Positions 47,675 through 55,814 of a stretch of DNA of 64,000 bases are shown in pieces (positions within the stretch are counted from its first letter, which is position 1; every line of letters starts with the position of its first letter). The DNA is taken from IMG/VR virus record IMGVR_UViG_3300043411_002995, positions 1 to 64,000 of that record. One strand, 5' to 3'. Under the pieces are notes generated by a model, which worked only from the letters and a program-made list of their open reading frames with translations, was not told the DNA's origin and ran no database searches. The translations under genes and the position numbers were made by a program. The DNA comes from a virus.

Positions 47675-48169
47675 ATGAACCGACTGTTCGACGCCAACGC
47701 CAAGGCGCAGAAGGATGCGGGCGCGCGGCGCTCGCGCGAAGAGGTGCGCCAGCGGGCGGAGGCTGTCGACAAGGCGCTCGCCGAGGCCGGCCTCCTCGAC
47801 GATGCCGACAAGCGCCTCCAGGCGAAGCTCTCGCAGTCCGTGCAGCCGATCGTCTACGCGTCGTTCCGCGTGCCCGGCTCGAAGTGGCGGCTCGAGCACG
47901 CGCGCGCCGGCGACGACTACGTCATCCAGCTGTTCCCGCTGAAGCCGCCGCGGCTGGTCTGGCAGGATGTGGTCCTCGCGATCATCGCGACGATGGACAC
48001 GATCTTCCCGCGCAACATCAAGATCACCTACCGCCCACCGCGCGAGGACTACCAGATCAAGTACTACACCATCACGGTGGAGAAGGTGGTCGGGCAACCC
48101 GGATGGGAACGAGCCTGCAAGGAGCGGGCACTACGTGGCCTCGCCGCGATCGACGTCTGGTCGGAGTAG
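47675..48169 (+). CDS. Phage protein, unknown function
   Basis: A 164-aa protein. Residues 1-50 are charged helix (QKDAGARRSREEVRQRAEAV). Residues 60-135 alternate strands with aromatics (PIVYASFRVPGSKWRLEHAR; IKITYRPPREDYQIKYYTI), and the end is helical. It is the first gene of a short unit with a good promoter. Not recognised. Confidence 0.65.
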   Translation: MNRLFDANAKAQKDAGARRSREEVRQRAEAVDKALAEAGLLDDADKRLQAKLSQSVQPIVYASFRVPGSKWRLEHARAGDDYVIQLFPLKPPRLVWQDVVLAIIATMDTIFPRNIKITYRPPREDYQIKYYTITVEKVVGQPGWERACKERALRGLAAIDVWSE

Positions 48170-48230
48170 CCGACCTCGAGGATGGGGGGTCGAGGTCAAG
48201 TCGGGCCGCCGAGCTCGGTGGACCGCGCTG

Positions 48231-48416
48231 GTGCGCCCCGGGACCGAGACGGTCATGTCCACGTCCTTGGCCTGCGCGCGGGCCTGGGCGGCGGACTACG
48301 CGGCCCGCGGCTGCCTGGTGCGGCTGGTGGAGCTGCAGCAGCCCCGTGGTCATCCCTGCCGCCCGCCGGCGACCGCTGACGCAGCGCCGCTGCCGGGCCA
48401 GCTGGTGCTGTTCTAG
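48231..48416 (+). CDS. Small protein, start uncertain
   Basis: A 61-aa protein. The sensible frame continues upstream of GTG 48231 (VEVKSGRRARWTALVRP), but no standard start codon precedes it after 48169, so the true N-terminus is unclear. ATG 48255 is another option. ACARAWAADYAARGCLVRLV is helix-like. Ends tail to tail with the virion operon. Confidence 0.4.
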   Translation: MRPGTETVMSTSLACARAWAADYAARGCLVRLVELQQPRGHPCRPPATADAAPLPGQLVLF

Positions 48417-48712
48417 GGCCGACGGCGGTTGGCCATCCGCCCCAGGGCCTTGAGGAGCACGGCGGCCAGGGCGCCGCCGGCCGCCCCCTTGCCCAGGGCC
48501 CCCAGCGCCGTCCCCTCCGGTCCGTCGTAGGGGTTGCCGGTGGCGAGGGCCTTGGCCTTGGAGGCGCCGTGGAGCACGCCCGAACTCAGGGCGCCGGTCG
48601 CCACCAGGCGCTCGACCAGGCGGTCTGGGCGCGGCGCCAGGAAGCCGGCGGTCTTCCGCAGCGGGCTGACCGCGGTCCGAACGAGCTCGTCGCTGAAGGC
48701 CTGGAGCTTCAT
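48413..48712 (-). CDS. Small protein with F-x-DEL motif, last gene of the virion module
   Basis: A 99-aa protein starting MKLQAFSDELVRTA, with an Ala/Gly/Leu-rich C-terminal half (GALGKGAAGGALAAVLLKAL) that could be a membrane or packing helix. The N-terminal FSDEL matches the F-x-DEL motif of other genes in this cluster. Its stop TAG (48413-48415) overlaps the opposite stop TAG (48414-48416) in the sequence CTAG. Start overlaps the tail-tube stop (ATGA). Confidence 0.6.
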   Translation of the reverse strand: MKLQAFSDELVRTAVSPLRKTAGFLAPRPDRLVERLVATGALSSGVLHGASKAKALATGNPYDGPEGTALGALGKGAAGGALAAVLLKALGRMANRRRP

Positions 48713-49503
48713 CACTGGTTCGCGTAGAGCGGCTGGCCGGCGCCGGCGAGCCGCATGCGGATGGGGCGGATCTGGTCGAACTGCAGCGACACGCCCTCCA
48801 TCAGCAGGACCGAGCCCGAGGAGATCGAGAGCTGGTGGCCCTGGATGTAGCACTCCTCGAGGTAGACGGCGCCCACCGTCATGTCGAGCTGGTTGCGGAA
48901 GTAGATCGCCAGCCCGGTCGGCTGGTTGAAGATGTCCGACGCCAGGTTGAGCCACAGGTCGTCGTAGCCCGGGTTGTACTTCACCCGGTGCAGCTGGGAC
49001 TGCAGGAGGGGCAGGTCCAGCATCGAGGCGTTGGGGTCGGGCACCTCGACGCCGCCGACGTTGATCGTCGCGCCCTTGGGCTTGTGGTTGAACTGGAACG
49101 GCGCGTCCGCCGCCGACTGCTTGTAGTGAGCGTAGAGCGCCTTCATCAGCGACGGCCCGTGGTAGAGCACGCGGCCGAGGGTGACCGAGCCGACGGTCCG
49201 GCCCGGGATGAAGTAGCTGCGGTTCGAGCCGATCTCGAAGATGCGCTGCAGCTGCTTCGACTGCGAGAGGCCGACGTTCTCGAGGACGCCGATCGGGAAG
49301 ACCATGTCCCCTTCGTCGGTGGTGTCGAGATCGCCCTCGGCGCCGGGCGGGCCGCCGGTGATGTCCGTGAGGCGCGGCGGCCCGGCGGCGATGAGCGTCG
49401 TCTCGGCGGAGACGAACTCGCCGCCGAGCAGCTCGGCCTGGACGTGGTGGTTGTGGAAGTCCCAGTTGTTGAAGGACGTGGTGGCTGCGGGGCGAAGGGG
49501 CAT
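48712..49503 (-). CDS. Probable tail tube protein
   Basis: A 263-aa virion protein. The pattern of strands with DRVGSVTLGRVLYHGPSLM-like centre (VGSVTLGRVLYHGPSLMKAL) and a C-terminal LLMEGVSLQFDQIRPIRMRL resembles inner-tube proteins, and the position directly downstream of the sheath gene is the standard place. The identity is inferred from order rather than a decisive motif. ATG 49503 follows AAGGAGAC. Confidence 0.6.
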   Translation of the reverse strand: MPLRPAATTSFNNWDFHNHHVQAELLGGEFVSAETTLIAAGPPRLTDITGGPPGAEGDLDTTDEGDMVFPIGVLENVGLSQSKQLQRIFEIGSNRSYFIPGRTVGSVTLGRVLYHGPSLMKALYAHYKQSAADAPFQFNHKPKGATINVGGVEVPDPNASMLDLPLLQSQLHRVKYNPGYDDLWLNLASDIFNQPTGLAIYFRNQLDMTVGAVYLEECYIQGHQLSISSGSVLLMEGVSLQFDQIRPIRMRLAGAGQPLYANQ

Positions 49504-49532
49504 CGGCGGGTCTCCTTACCGGAACCGGTCCA

Positions 49533-52358
49533 TCAGACCAGGAGGGTCAGCGTGATGTTGTTGAGGGGCAGCGGCACGCTGATGTCGATGTCGACCTCGA
49601 CGGTGTCCGGCTGCGAGGAGGATTCCTCGATCCGCGACATCTGCCCGCCGCGGAGCGGCGCCCCGACGCGCGGCGCGCGCTGGGACTTGAGGAACTCGAT
49701 GCCGCCCTCGCCGCGGGTCTTCAGGACGTCCATCAGGCCGTCCGTGATGTTGTAGATCCCGAGGAACGGCCGGAACAGCCCGCGGAAGAACCGGGCGATC
49801 AGGTCGACGTTCTTCGTGACCGAGAACTCCTGGAAGTAGATGGTGGAGACGTCGGTGGTGAGCTGGTGGCGGATGCTCAGGGCGGCGTCGACCACCGGCT
49901 GGACGAACACCATGTTGCCGCCGCCGGCGATGGTGTCGAGCTGGGTGTCCGAGAACAGGTCGTCGGAGTGCTCGCGGCCGACGAAGCCGGTCACCGCCAG
50001 GTTGGTCATGCCGGCCTGGCTGGGCAGCCCGGCGGTGAGCCCGGCGATGACCGGCCCAGCGAAGTACCCCGGGACCTTCGTCGCCAGGGCGTTCACCGAG
50101 ATCGCCAGGACGTCGGGCCAGGTGTGGACGCACCGACGCGACGCGAACGACGTCGCGTAGCCGGCGATGAGCTGGGCCTGCTCGGTCAGGCTGAGGTCGC
50201 GGGTGATCCGGTACTCGACGTCCTCGAGCGTGCCGCCGAAGCCGGCCGTCGGGTCGGAGGCCAGGGTGAGCTGGCTCTCCGAGACGATCGCCTCGATCTC
50301 GTGGCGGGTGCCGGTGATGTACGCCTCCTCGTCCGCGGACGGCTCGATCGAGACGATGTCGAGCACGGTCAGCGTGGTGGTGGTGAGGCCGTTGAACTCC
50401 TCGGTCACCGGCACGGTCGTGTTGTCGGTCTTCACCTGGGTGGGCGAGATGACCGTCTCGATCACGTGGTCGTCGTTGTTGGCCCCGTTGGTGGCGCCGG
50501 CGACGCGCAGGACGCGGCCGACGTCGGCCGCCGTGAAGGCCGCGCCGAGGACGGTCCACACCCGCGAGGTGCCGTTGACGCCGTCCGCGTTGACGTCGCG
50601 CCCGGGCTCGCGGTTGATGCCGTAGACGGCCTGGGTGACGCCGCCACCGAAGGTCTCGTTGGCGCCGGGGGCCTCGACCGTCAGCACCGAGGTGGTGCTG
50701 ACGACCGTGCCGATCGTGAACGCGCCGTTGTTGCCGGCGTTGGCGGCGCCGCGCACGAAGAGCAGCTTGCCGACGTCGCCGGCGACGAAGGCCCCGTTGA
50801 CGAACGACCAGGCCTTGGTCGCCGCCACCACCGCGTCCGCGGCGTTGTGGGCGACCTCGCGGTCGAGGTCGCAGATCCACGCTCGCGTGGTCGACAGCAT
50901 GACCTCGGGGGTGTCGGGCTCCGGGTCGACCGTGACGCGCGCGCCGCTGACGATCGTGAGGATCTCGTACTCGACGTCGTTGAGGGCCGTGGTCGCGCCG
51001 TCGACGATGATGAACCGGCCGACGTCGGTGCCGGTGAAGGACGCCGCCGTCATCTGGATCACGTCGGCCGGCGCGTCGTCGAACCAGTCGCGCTCGTTGG
51101 GGGTGACCGAGCGGTGGACGCCCTCGACGGGGAGGTAGTCGGTGATCTCGAGGAAGTACCCGACGCCGACGTCGTCGGTGATGAACTGCCCGTTGGTGGG
51201 GTCCTTGAAGGTCAGGTTGGTCGCACCGCTGGTACCGTTGCCGGTGCCGGCGCTGGTCGCGACGCCGAGGCCGCTGGCCGGCACGACGACCTCGAGCTCG
51301 ACGAGCTTCCGGTTGAAGATGCCGACGCGCTCCTTGCCGACGGTCGACGCCGACATCCCATCGACGTGCGCCTTCACCAGCTGGTGCACCGCGGTGTTGT
51401 GGGTCATCACCGCGATGGCGTAGACGTCCTTGGCCTCGAGGTACTCGAGCGCGTCCTGGAACGCCTGCTCCTCGTCGTCGAGGAAGCCTTCGTCCAGGCC
51501 GACGAAGCTGACCTCGGTGGTCGTGTTCTGGATCGCCAGGTTGACGCCGTAGGCGCCGACGTTGGAGGGGACCACGGCGCCGACGCCGAAGACCGCCTCG
51601 ATCGAGTCGAGGTCGGTGAAGACGGTCAGGGCGTTGGCCAGGTCGGGGCGGATGGCGCGCCACGACAGGACGACGTTGCCCTCGACGACGTCGAGCGGGG
51701 TCGCGTCGGTCACCGACTGGAGGCCCGAGGCGATCTGGACGCCGGTCGCGGTCGGGGTGATGCTGCGGTCGCCGAACGAGGTGACGGGGTAGACCTCCTC
51801 CTCGCGGAACTCGAGCACGCGGTAGACGATGTTCGAGAGGGGCAGGCCTCCGCTCTGCCACTCGGCGGCGACGATCAGCTCGTTGTCGCTGTTCTTGCCG
51901 ATGACGAGCTTCCGCCCGAGGTCCGCGGCGGTGACGCCGCCGCCGGAGATGATGTCGACGTAGAACGTCGGGGCGCCGGCGGCATCGGGGTCGAACGCGG
52001 CGAACGCGTCGGTGGTCACGTCCTGGAAGAGGTTGGGCGTCGCCAGCTTCCCGGTGATGGCCTGCGCCTTCTTCACCAGGTAGGCGTCGGTCAGGGTCAC
52101 GCCGACCGGCTTGTGGGCGTTCGCCTCGGCCTCGGCCTCCGGCACGTCGGAGAGGTCGACGACGGCGCCGGTGGTCAGCCCCGTGTACGGGAAGATGCTG
52201 GTGCCGAGCTCGTCCTCGGAGTAGATCCCCGCCACCACCTCATCGGCGATCTGGAAGCCCGGGGCCACGACGCACACGGGGAGGCTGGGAAGGGACAGCG
52301 AGACGGCGGCATCCTGGAACTCCTGGATGACTTCGATTGCGGGGCGGCGGTAGGCCAT
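49533..52358 (-). CDS. Tail sheath protein with internal repeats
   Basis: A 941-aa contractile tail sheath subunit. The N-terminus (MAYRRPAIEVIQEFQDAAVS) and C-terminal STIYFQEFSVTKNVDLIARF with RPFLGIYNI are sheath-like; the C-terminal domain that forms the interlocking arms is recognisable. It is larger than usual (about 400-700 aa). Residues about 435-690 contain three copies of a roughly 50-80 residue repeat with an FxxxDVGRxLxVxGAxNxxNN core, likely an exterior insertion. AGGAGA lies before ATG 52358. It proves a myovirus-type contractile tail. Confidence 0.85.
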   Translation of the reverse strand: MAYRRPAIEVIQEFQDAAVSLSLPSLPVCVVAPGFQIADEVVAGIYSEDELGTSIFPYTGLTTGAVVDLSDVPEAEAEANAHKPVGVTLTDAYLVKKAQAITGKLATPNLFQDVTTDAFAAFDPDAAGAPTFYVDIISGGGVTAADLGRKLVIGKNSDNELIVAAEWQSGGLPLSNIVYRVLEFREEEVYPVTSFGDRSITPTATGVQIASGLQSVTDATPLDVVEGNVVLSWRAIRPDLANALTVFTDLDSIEAVFGVGAVVPSNVGAYGVNLAIQNTTTEVSFVGLDEGFLDDEEQAFQDALEYLEAKDVYAIAVMTHNTAVHQLVKAHVDGMSASTVGKERVGIFNRKLVELEVVVPASGLGVATSAGTGNGTSGATNLTFKDPTNGQFITDDVGVGYFLEITDYLPVEGVHRSVTPNERDWFDDAPADVIQMTAASFTGTDVGRFIIVDGATTALNDVEYEILTIVSGARVTVDPEPDTPEVMLSTTRAWICDLDREVAHNAADAVVAATKAWSFVNGAFVAGDVGKLLFVRGAANAGNNGAFTIGTVVSTTSVLTVEAPGANETFGGGVTQAVYGINREPGRDVNADGVNGTSRVWTVLGAAFTAADVGRVLRVAGATNGANNDDHVIETVISPTQVKTDNTTVPVTEEFNGLTTTTLTVLDIVSIEPSADEEAYITGTRHEIEAIVSESQLTLASDPTAGFGGTLEDVEYRITRDLSLTEQAQLIAGYATSFASRRCVHTWPDVLAISVNALATKVPGYFAGPVIAGLTAGLPSQAGMTNLAVTGFVGREHSDDLFSDTQLDTIAGGGNMVFVQPVVDAALSIRHQLTTDVSTIYFQEFSVTKNVDLIARFFRGLFRPFLGIYNITDGLMDVLKTRGEGGIEFLKSQRAPRVGAPLRGGQMSRIEESSSQPDTVEVDIDISVPLPLNNITLTLLV

Positions 52359-52382
52359 CGTCGGTTCTCCTGGTCGCGGCGG

Positions 52383-53045
52383 CTACGGGGTGCTTATCCG
52401 GGTGACGACGGTGCGCAGCTTCTGATCGCCTTGCGGCTCGACGCTCCAGCGTCGTTGAACTCTCGCCTGGAAGGCGACGGGAACTACAGAGATCTCGGGT
52501 CGAGCGCCCCCCTTGACGAGGGCCTCTTCGCCCATCTGGGTGGCTTCGATCTTGAAGAAGCCCAGGTGGGAGGCCTGCATGATACCGCGACTGGCCAATT
52601 TCCGCAGGACGTCGCGGAGCGCCTGGAAGGATTCGAACAGGTACCCGGCGATGAGCTCGGCCTCCGCGCCCGACCGCGAGAAGCAGCTCAGGACCATGCT
52701 GCCTGCCACCAGATCCGTGTAGGTTCGCCGATCCGTTCGCAGGTCCAGCGACTGCATCTGGCGGAAGCCGCTCGTCCTCGACCACTGCATCGGCCCGCGG
52801 TTGGCGACGATCGCCGGCGTCGTCCCGACCCGGGCCAGGTTGAAGGCGTACTTGTCGCAGATCGTGATCTGGGTCTTCTCCTCCTCGGGGGACCAGACCA
52901 GGTTCCCGAGCGGGTTGCCCTCGTAGAACAGGAGCTGGGCCACCTCGAGGGCGAACCCCTTGATGACCTCGTGGGGCCAGACGTACCGACGGTCCTCGTC
53001 GTGGAGGCTGCGGGCGTTCTCCTGCTGCACGACCGGCTCGCTCAC
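52383..53045 (-). CDS. Probable tail completion or neck protein
   Basis: A 220-aa protein with an alpha/beta mix (GFALEVAQLLFYEGNPLGNLV) and a C-terminal strand RTVVTRIS. The place between the head connectors and the sheath is where tail terminator and neck proteins occur. No diagnostic motif. Starts with a 4-base overlap to the gene transcribed before it. Confidence 0.55.
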   Translation of the reverse strand: MSEPVVQQENARSLHDEDRRYVWPHEVIKGFALEVAQLLFYEGNPLGNLVWSPEEEKTQITICDKYAFNLARVGTTPAIVANRGPMQWSRTSGFRQMQSLDLRTDRRTYTDLVAGSMVLSCFSRSGAEAELIAGYLFESFQALRDVLRKLASRGIMQASHLGFFKIEATQMGEEALVKGGARPEISVVPVAFQARVQRRWSVEPQGDQKLRTVVTRISTP

Positions 53046-53566
53046 GGGGCACCCGGGTGGCGGCGGTTGACGGTGGCCGTGGCCTGGTCGTAGGCGTCGA
53101 CCACGCCGTTCCGCAGGACGTCCGTCGTGGTCTGCTCCACGACCCGATCCTGCTCCTGCTGCTTCTGCTCACCAAACAGGGCGGCGAGCGAGATCGTGCG
53201 GAAGGTCAGCTTGGTCTCGCCGTCGGCCCCCTGGGCTGCGCTGGGCACCCCGGAGCCGGGCGCGAACAACTCCTCGACCGACCCGGCCTCGTCGCCGAGC
53301 TCGCCGGCGACCATCTCCGAGCTCGCGGCCAGGACCGCGCCCTGGTCCTCGGAGTCGATCACCATCCGGTCACCCTCGCTGGTCACGCGCACCGCCTGGG
53401 CCCGCAGGGCGGCCGCGACGTCGATGCCCGGGTCGATGCGACCACGCAAGCGGGTCTGGAGGTTGCCCGCCAGGATCGTCCGCGCCTCGGCGTCGACCTC
53501 ATCCAGCCGGGCGACGCCGGCGGTGTCCTTCGGGCCGAAGAAGATCCAGTCGTTGAACCCGCTCAC
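53042..53566 (-). CDS. Virion-module protein, unknown function
   Basis: A 174-aa acidic protein (VDAEARTILAGNLQTRLRGR), starting MSGFNDWIFFGPKDTAG. The N-terminal 85 residues may form an alpha/beta connector-like fold; the C-terminal 60 are helical and charged. Translationally coupled to both neighbours by 4-base overlaps. Confidence 0.55.
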   Translation of the reverse strand: MSGFNDWIFFGPKDTAGVARLDEVDAEARTILAGNLQTRLRGRIDPGIDVAAALRAQAVRVTSEGDRMVIDSEDQGAVLAASSEMVAGELGDEAGSVEELFAPGSGVPSAAQGADGETKLTFRTISLAALFGEQKQQEQDRVVEQTTTDVLRNGVVDAYDQATATVNRRHPGAP

Positions 53567-53820
53567 TCACCGCCCCCGCTCTTCGAGGCGTAGTCCACCA
53601 TCTGGTTCGGCGAGGTCAGGGGCGTGGGCGCGCGCTTCGCGGACGCGGGCTTGGGCTGCAGCGGCGCACCGGACTTCAGCCCTGTCTTGGCGTTGGGGCC
53701 CTGGGTCTGGTCCATGACGTCAGCGACGCCGGCGTCGTACGGCGCCGGCGCCTCGTGCTGCTGGGGGAACGCCCCCAGCTTCACGAGCTCGTCCACGAAT
53801 CCACGGAGGTAGGGTCCCAT
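53563..53820 (-). CDS. Small virion-module protein with F-x-DEL motif
   Basis: An 85-aa protein starting MGPYLRGFVDELVKLGAFPQQ; ATG 53820 is chosen so that it overlaps the previous stop. After the FVDELVK motif the chain is Pro/Ala/Lys-rich and probably disordered. The same F-x-DEL start occurs at 48712 and 62516, pointing to a common targeting or assembly signal. Confidence 0.55.
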   Translation of the reverse strand: MGPYLRGFVDELVKLGAFPQQHEAPAPYDAGVADVMDQTQGPNAKTGLKSGAPLQPKPASAKRAPTPLTSPNQMVDYASKSGGGE

Positions 53821-54698
53821 CAGAACATCCGCTCTTCCTTGAGCCGTTCCCATTCTTGCACGACGGCCCGGAGGGTTTCGGCCGGAATGCGCTGGACCAG
53901 CACCTGGTACTCGACCTCGTCACGGCCGACCGCCGAGATCCGGCAGACGTGTTGGATCGTGGTCCCCTGCGGCTGGATCGTGTGGACCTTCGAGACCGCC
54001 CAGAGCGTGCCGGGCATGACCTCGTAGATGATGTCCCCCGGCTTCATCTGGGGGTAGGCCGAGAACCAGCAGTCCTTCTCCTTCTGCTGCATCTCGCCGA
54101 AGCTGGTGATCGACGTCAGCTTCTCGTCGGGGTTGTAGTCGACGTAGAAGGGGATCGGCTCGAAGAACGGGTGCTGCCGACCGGTGTTGAGGCAGAGCGT
54201 GCACCTCGAGGTGGTCTGCCGCTGCATGGTGACGTCCCAGCAGGGGCAACGCGCCGAGTCGGCGGTGCGCTCGATGAAGGCGAAGCTCGGCGTGCCCTGC
54301 AGGTAGCGCAGCACGAAGTCGTGCTGCTCGATGATGCAGAGCTCGTGAGGACGCGGCGAGGTCTCCCAGGTCCGCGTCTCGGAGACGACCTCGCCCTCCG
54401 GCGTCGTCGCCACCACCCGGTAGTAGTACTTCCGCCACCAGCTGATCAGGTTGGGCGTGACGTCGTCGAACTCGTAGACCAGCTGGCGCGCTACGCCTGC
54501 GACCTCGGCCACGAGCTCGACGAACTCGCCGGCGGTGAACTGCGGCGAGAGCGAGCGCTCGACGCGGAAGGTCACCTCCGACAGCCCGCTGTGCTGGGTC
54601 ACCAGCTCCCAGCAGACCATCACGGTCGCGTTCCCATCCGGTGGCGACCCCGGTTGGGCAACGATGATGTCGAGCCGTCGGAAGGCCAGCATGGTCAC
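53820..54698 (-). CDS. Zinc-containing neck or baseplate-type protein
   Basis: A 292-aa protein from GTG 54698 (GTGA overlap; ATG 54692 is an alternative). Residues 1-120 are strand-rich, like a fibronectin-type or tail-attached domain (VTFRVERSLSPQFTAGEFV). CPCWD...CTLCLNTG at about 155-180 is a zinc site, and the rest is alpha/beta. Similar zinc-bearing proteins lie between capsid and sheath genes of large phages. No precise family. Confidence 0.6.
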   Translation of the reverse strand: MTMLAFRRLDIIVAQPGSPPDGNATVMVCWELVTQHSGLSEVTFRVERSLSPQFTAGEFVELVAEVAGVARQLVYEFDDVTPNLISWWRKYYYRVVATTPEGEVVSETRTWETSPRPHELCIIEQHDFVLRYLQGTPSFAFIERTADSARCPCWDVTMQRQTTSRCTLCLNTGRQHPFFEPIPFYVDYNPDEKLTSITSFGEMQQKEKDCWFSAYPQMKPGDIIYEVMPGTLWAVSKVHTIQPQGTTIQHVCRISAVGRDEVEYQVLVQRIPAETLRAVVQEWERLKEERMF

Positions 54699-55171
54699 CA
54701 GAAGTAGTTCAGCAGGGCGTACTCCGACGCCACCCCGCCGGCGAGCGCGTTCATCACGTTGAGGGAGATCTTGTAGTTCGACTTCTTCCGCTCGTACTCG
54801 GCGACGAACTGGGCGATCCAGGCCTGGTAGTTCTGGGTCTTGTCGAAGATCCTCACGGAGACGCCGCCCGAGCTGTACGTGAGCTCGTTGCGCGACTGCA
54901 GGATGCCGGCGCTACGCAGGACCTGGATGGTCGCGCCGTAGATCAGCATGTACAACGACGGGAAGGTCTCGACCCGGTAGGTCGAGATCAACGGCGAGGT
55001 GATGTTGAAGTCGTCCAGGGCCAGCGCGATGGCCAGGTCGAGCTTCGGGTCGTCCGACTCCTGGCGGCGGATGAGCCGGTTGAGCTCGGGCGTGTCGTTC
55101 AGGAACATGCGCAGCAGGCGCCGAGCCTGTTGCTGCGCCCTGTCTGCCGCCGTTCCGGTAGTCGTTGCCAC
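54695..55171 (-). CDS. Probable head-tail connector protein
   Basis: A 158-aa, mainly helical protein (RAQQQARRLLRMFLNDTPELNR; SRNELTYSSGGVSVRI) with an ending YALLNYFW. Length and gene position, two genes after the major capsid protein, fit an adaptor or connector. The Gly-Gly-Val strand in the middle is typical of small neck proteins, but identification is by context only. Confidence 0.55.
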   Translation of the reverse strand: MATTTGTAADRAQQQARRLLRMFLNDTPELNRLIRRQESDDPKLDLAIALALDDFNITSPLISTYRVETFPSLYMLIYGATIQVLRSAGILQSRNELTYSSGGVSVRIFDKTQNYQAWIAQFVAEYERKKSNYKISLNVMNALAGGVASEYALLNYFW

Positions 55172-55199
55172 GGGCTACTCCCGGCGTCGCCGGGGACGC

Positions 55200-55730
55200 C
55201 TAGTTCTTCTTGCCGACGCGGAGGTTGTCATGGAACCCGGCGACCGCGGCGATCGGCGTCGGCCGCGGGTCCACGAGATCCTCGAGCTTGCCCTTGGCCA
55301 CGTCGGCCTTGGTGACCGACGGGATGTCCAGGTCGTCCTCGTCGTCCGAGGACGCCGCCAGGACCTCGGCCTCGCTGGCGTCCTCGTCGTCGGCCCCCGC
55401 GGCGCGCAGCGGCACGACCTTCGACGACTTCCGCTTGTCGACCGTGACCAGCGTCGCGCGCTCCGTCGACGGCGCCGCCTTGGGGCGCGGCGCGTCGTCG
55501 TCGTCCTTGTCGACGACCTTCGCCTTCTTCGGCGGGACGTAGGGCGGGAACGCCCCCTCCTCGACCTTCAGGTCGAGGCAGTCGACGAGCTCGGAGGTTC
55601 CCTTGTCGAGCCGGTTGATCGGCGCGGCATCTCCTGGCTGGAGCAACCGACCCGCCTCCGTGAGGAAGATCGGCCGCGCGTGGGCGGGCCCACGATCAGC
55701 GGAGGTGTTGGTGACCCTGTACTTGTACAT
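55200..55730 (-). CDS. Virion-module protein with acidic disordered middle
   Basis: A 176-aa protein. Residues 1-65 form a small strand-rich domain (MYKYRVTNTSADRGPAHARP), then a Lys/Asp/Glu-rich low-complexity stretch with KDDDDAP and DDEDASEAE, then a short basic end. No Shine-Dalgarno precedes ATG 55730; instead a TAnnnT box lies seven bases before it, so a leaderless transcript is predicted. Confidence 0.6.
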   Translation of the reverse strand: MYKYRVTNTSADRGPAHARPIFLTEAGRLLQPGDAAPINRLDKGTSELVDCLDLKVEEGAFPPYVPPKKAKVVDKDDDDAPRPKAAPSTERATLVTVDKRKSSKVVPLRAAGADDEDASEAEVLAASSDDEDDLDIPSVTKADVAKGKLEDLVDPRPTPIAAVAGFHDNLRVGKKN

Positions 55731-55737
55731 GCCTGAA

Positions 55738-55767
55738 ACGGTAAGCCCGCGCAGGCGCCCTGGTCAA
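55738..55767 (-). promoter_or_regulatory. Leaderless-type promoter behind the capsid gene
   Basis: Read leftward: TTGACC (55767-55762), 18-base spacer, TACCGT (55743-55738), then seven bases and ATG 55730. The spacer is occupied by the inner part of the hairpin at 55745-55782, so the two elements overlap. Confidence 0.55.
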
Positions 55768-55782
55768 GGCGCGAGCGCGGGC
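55745..55782 (-). terminator. Hairpin after the major capsid gene, possible terminator
   Basis: GCCCGCGC (55745-55752) pairs with GCGCGGGC (55775-55782); GCGCC/GGCGC extends the stem toward an eight-base loop. Leftward it is followed by TTACCGTTT, not a full T tract. It could reduce readthrough from the highly expressed capsid gene, while overlapping the next promoter. Confidence 0.5.
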
Positions 55783-55814
55783 CCCTCAGCCAGCGTCGGA
55801 TCAGCTCGAGCCGA

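Noticed and set aside
48182-48379. Alternative small plus-strand gene
   Set aside because: Its Gly/Ala/Arg content is shadow-like; the other frame ending at 48416 has better coding character.
49866-53093. Plus-strand frame of over 1000 codons opposite the tail sheath
   Set aside because: Low-complexity Gly/Asp/Val/Arg antisense shadow; the minus strand codes a recognisable sheath protein.
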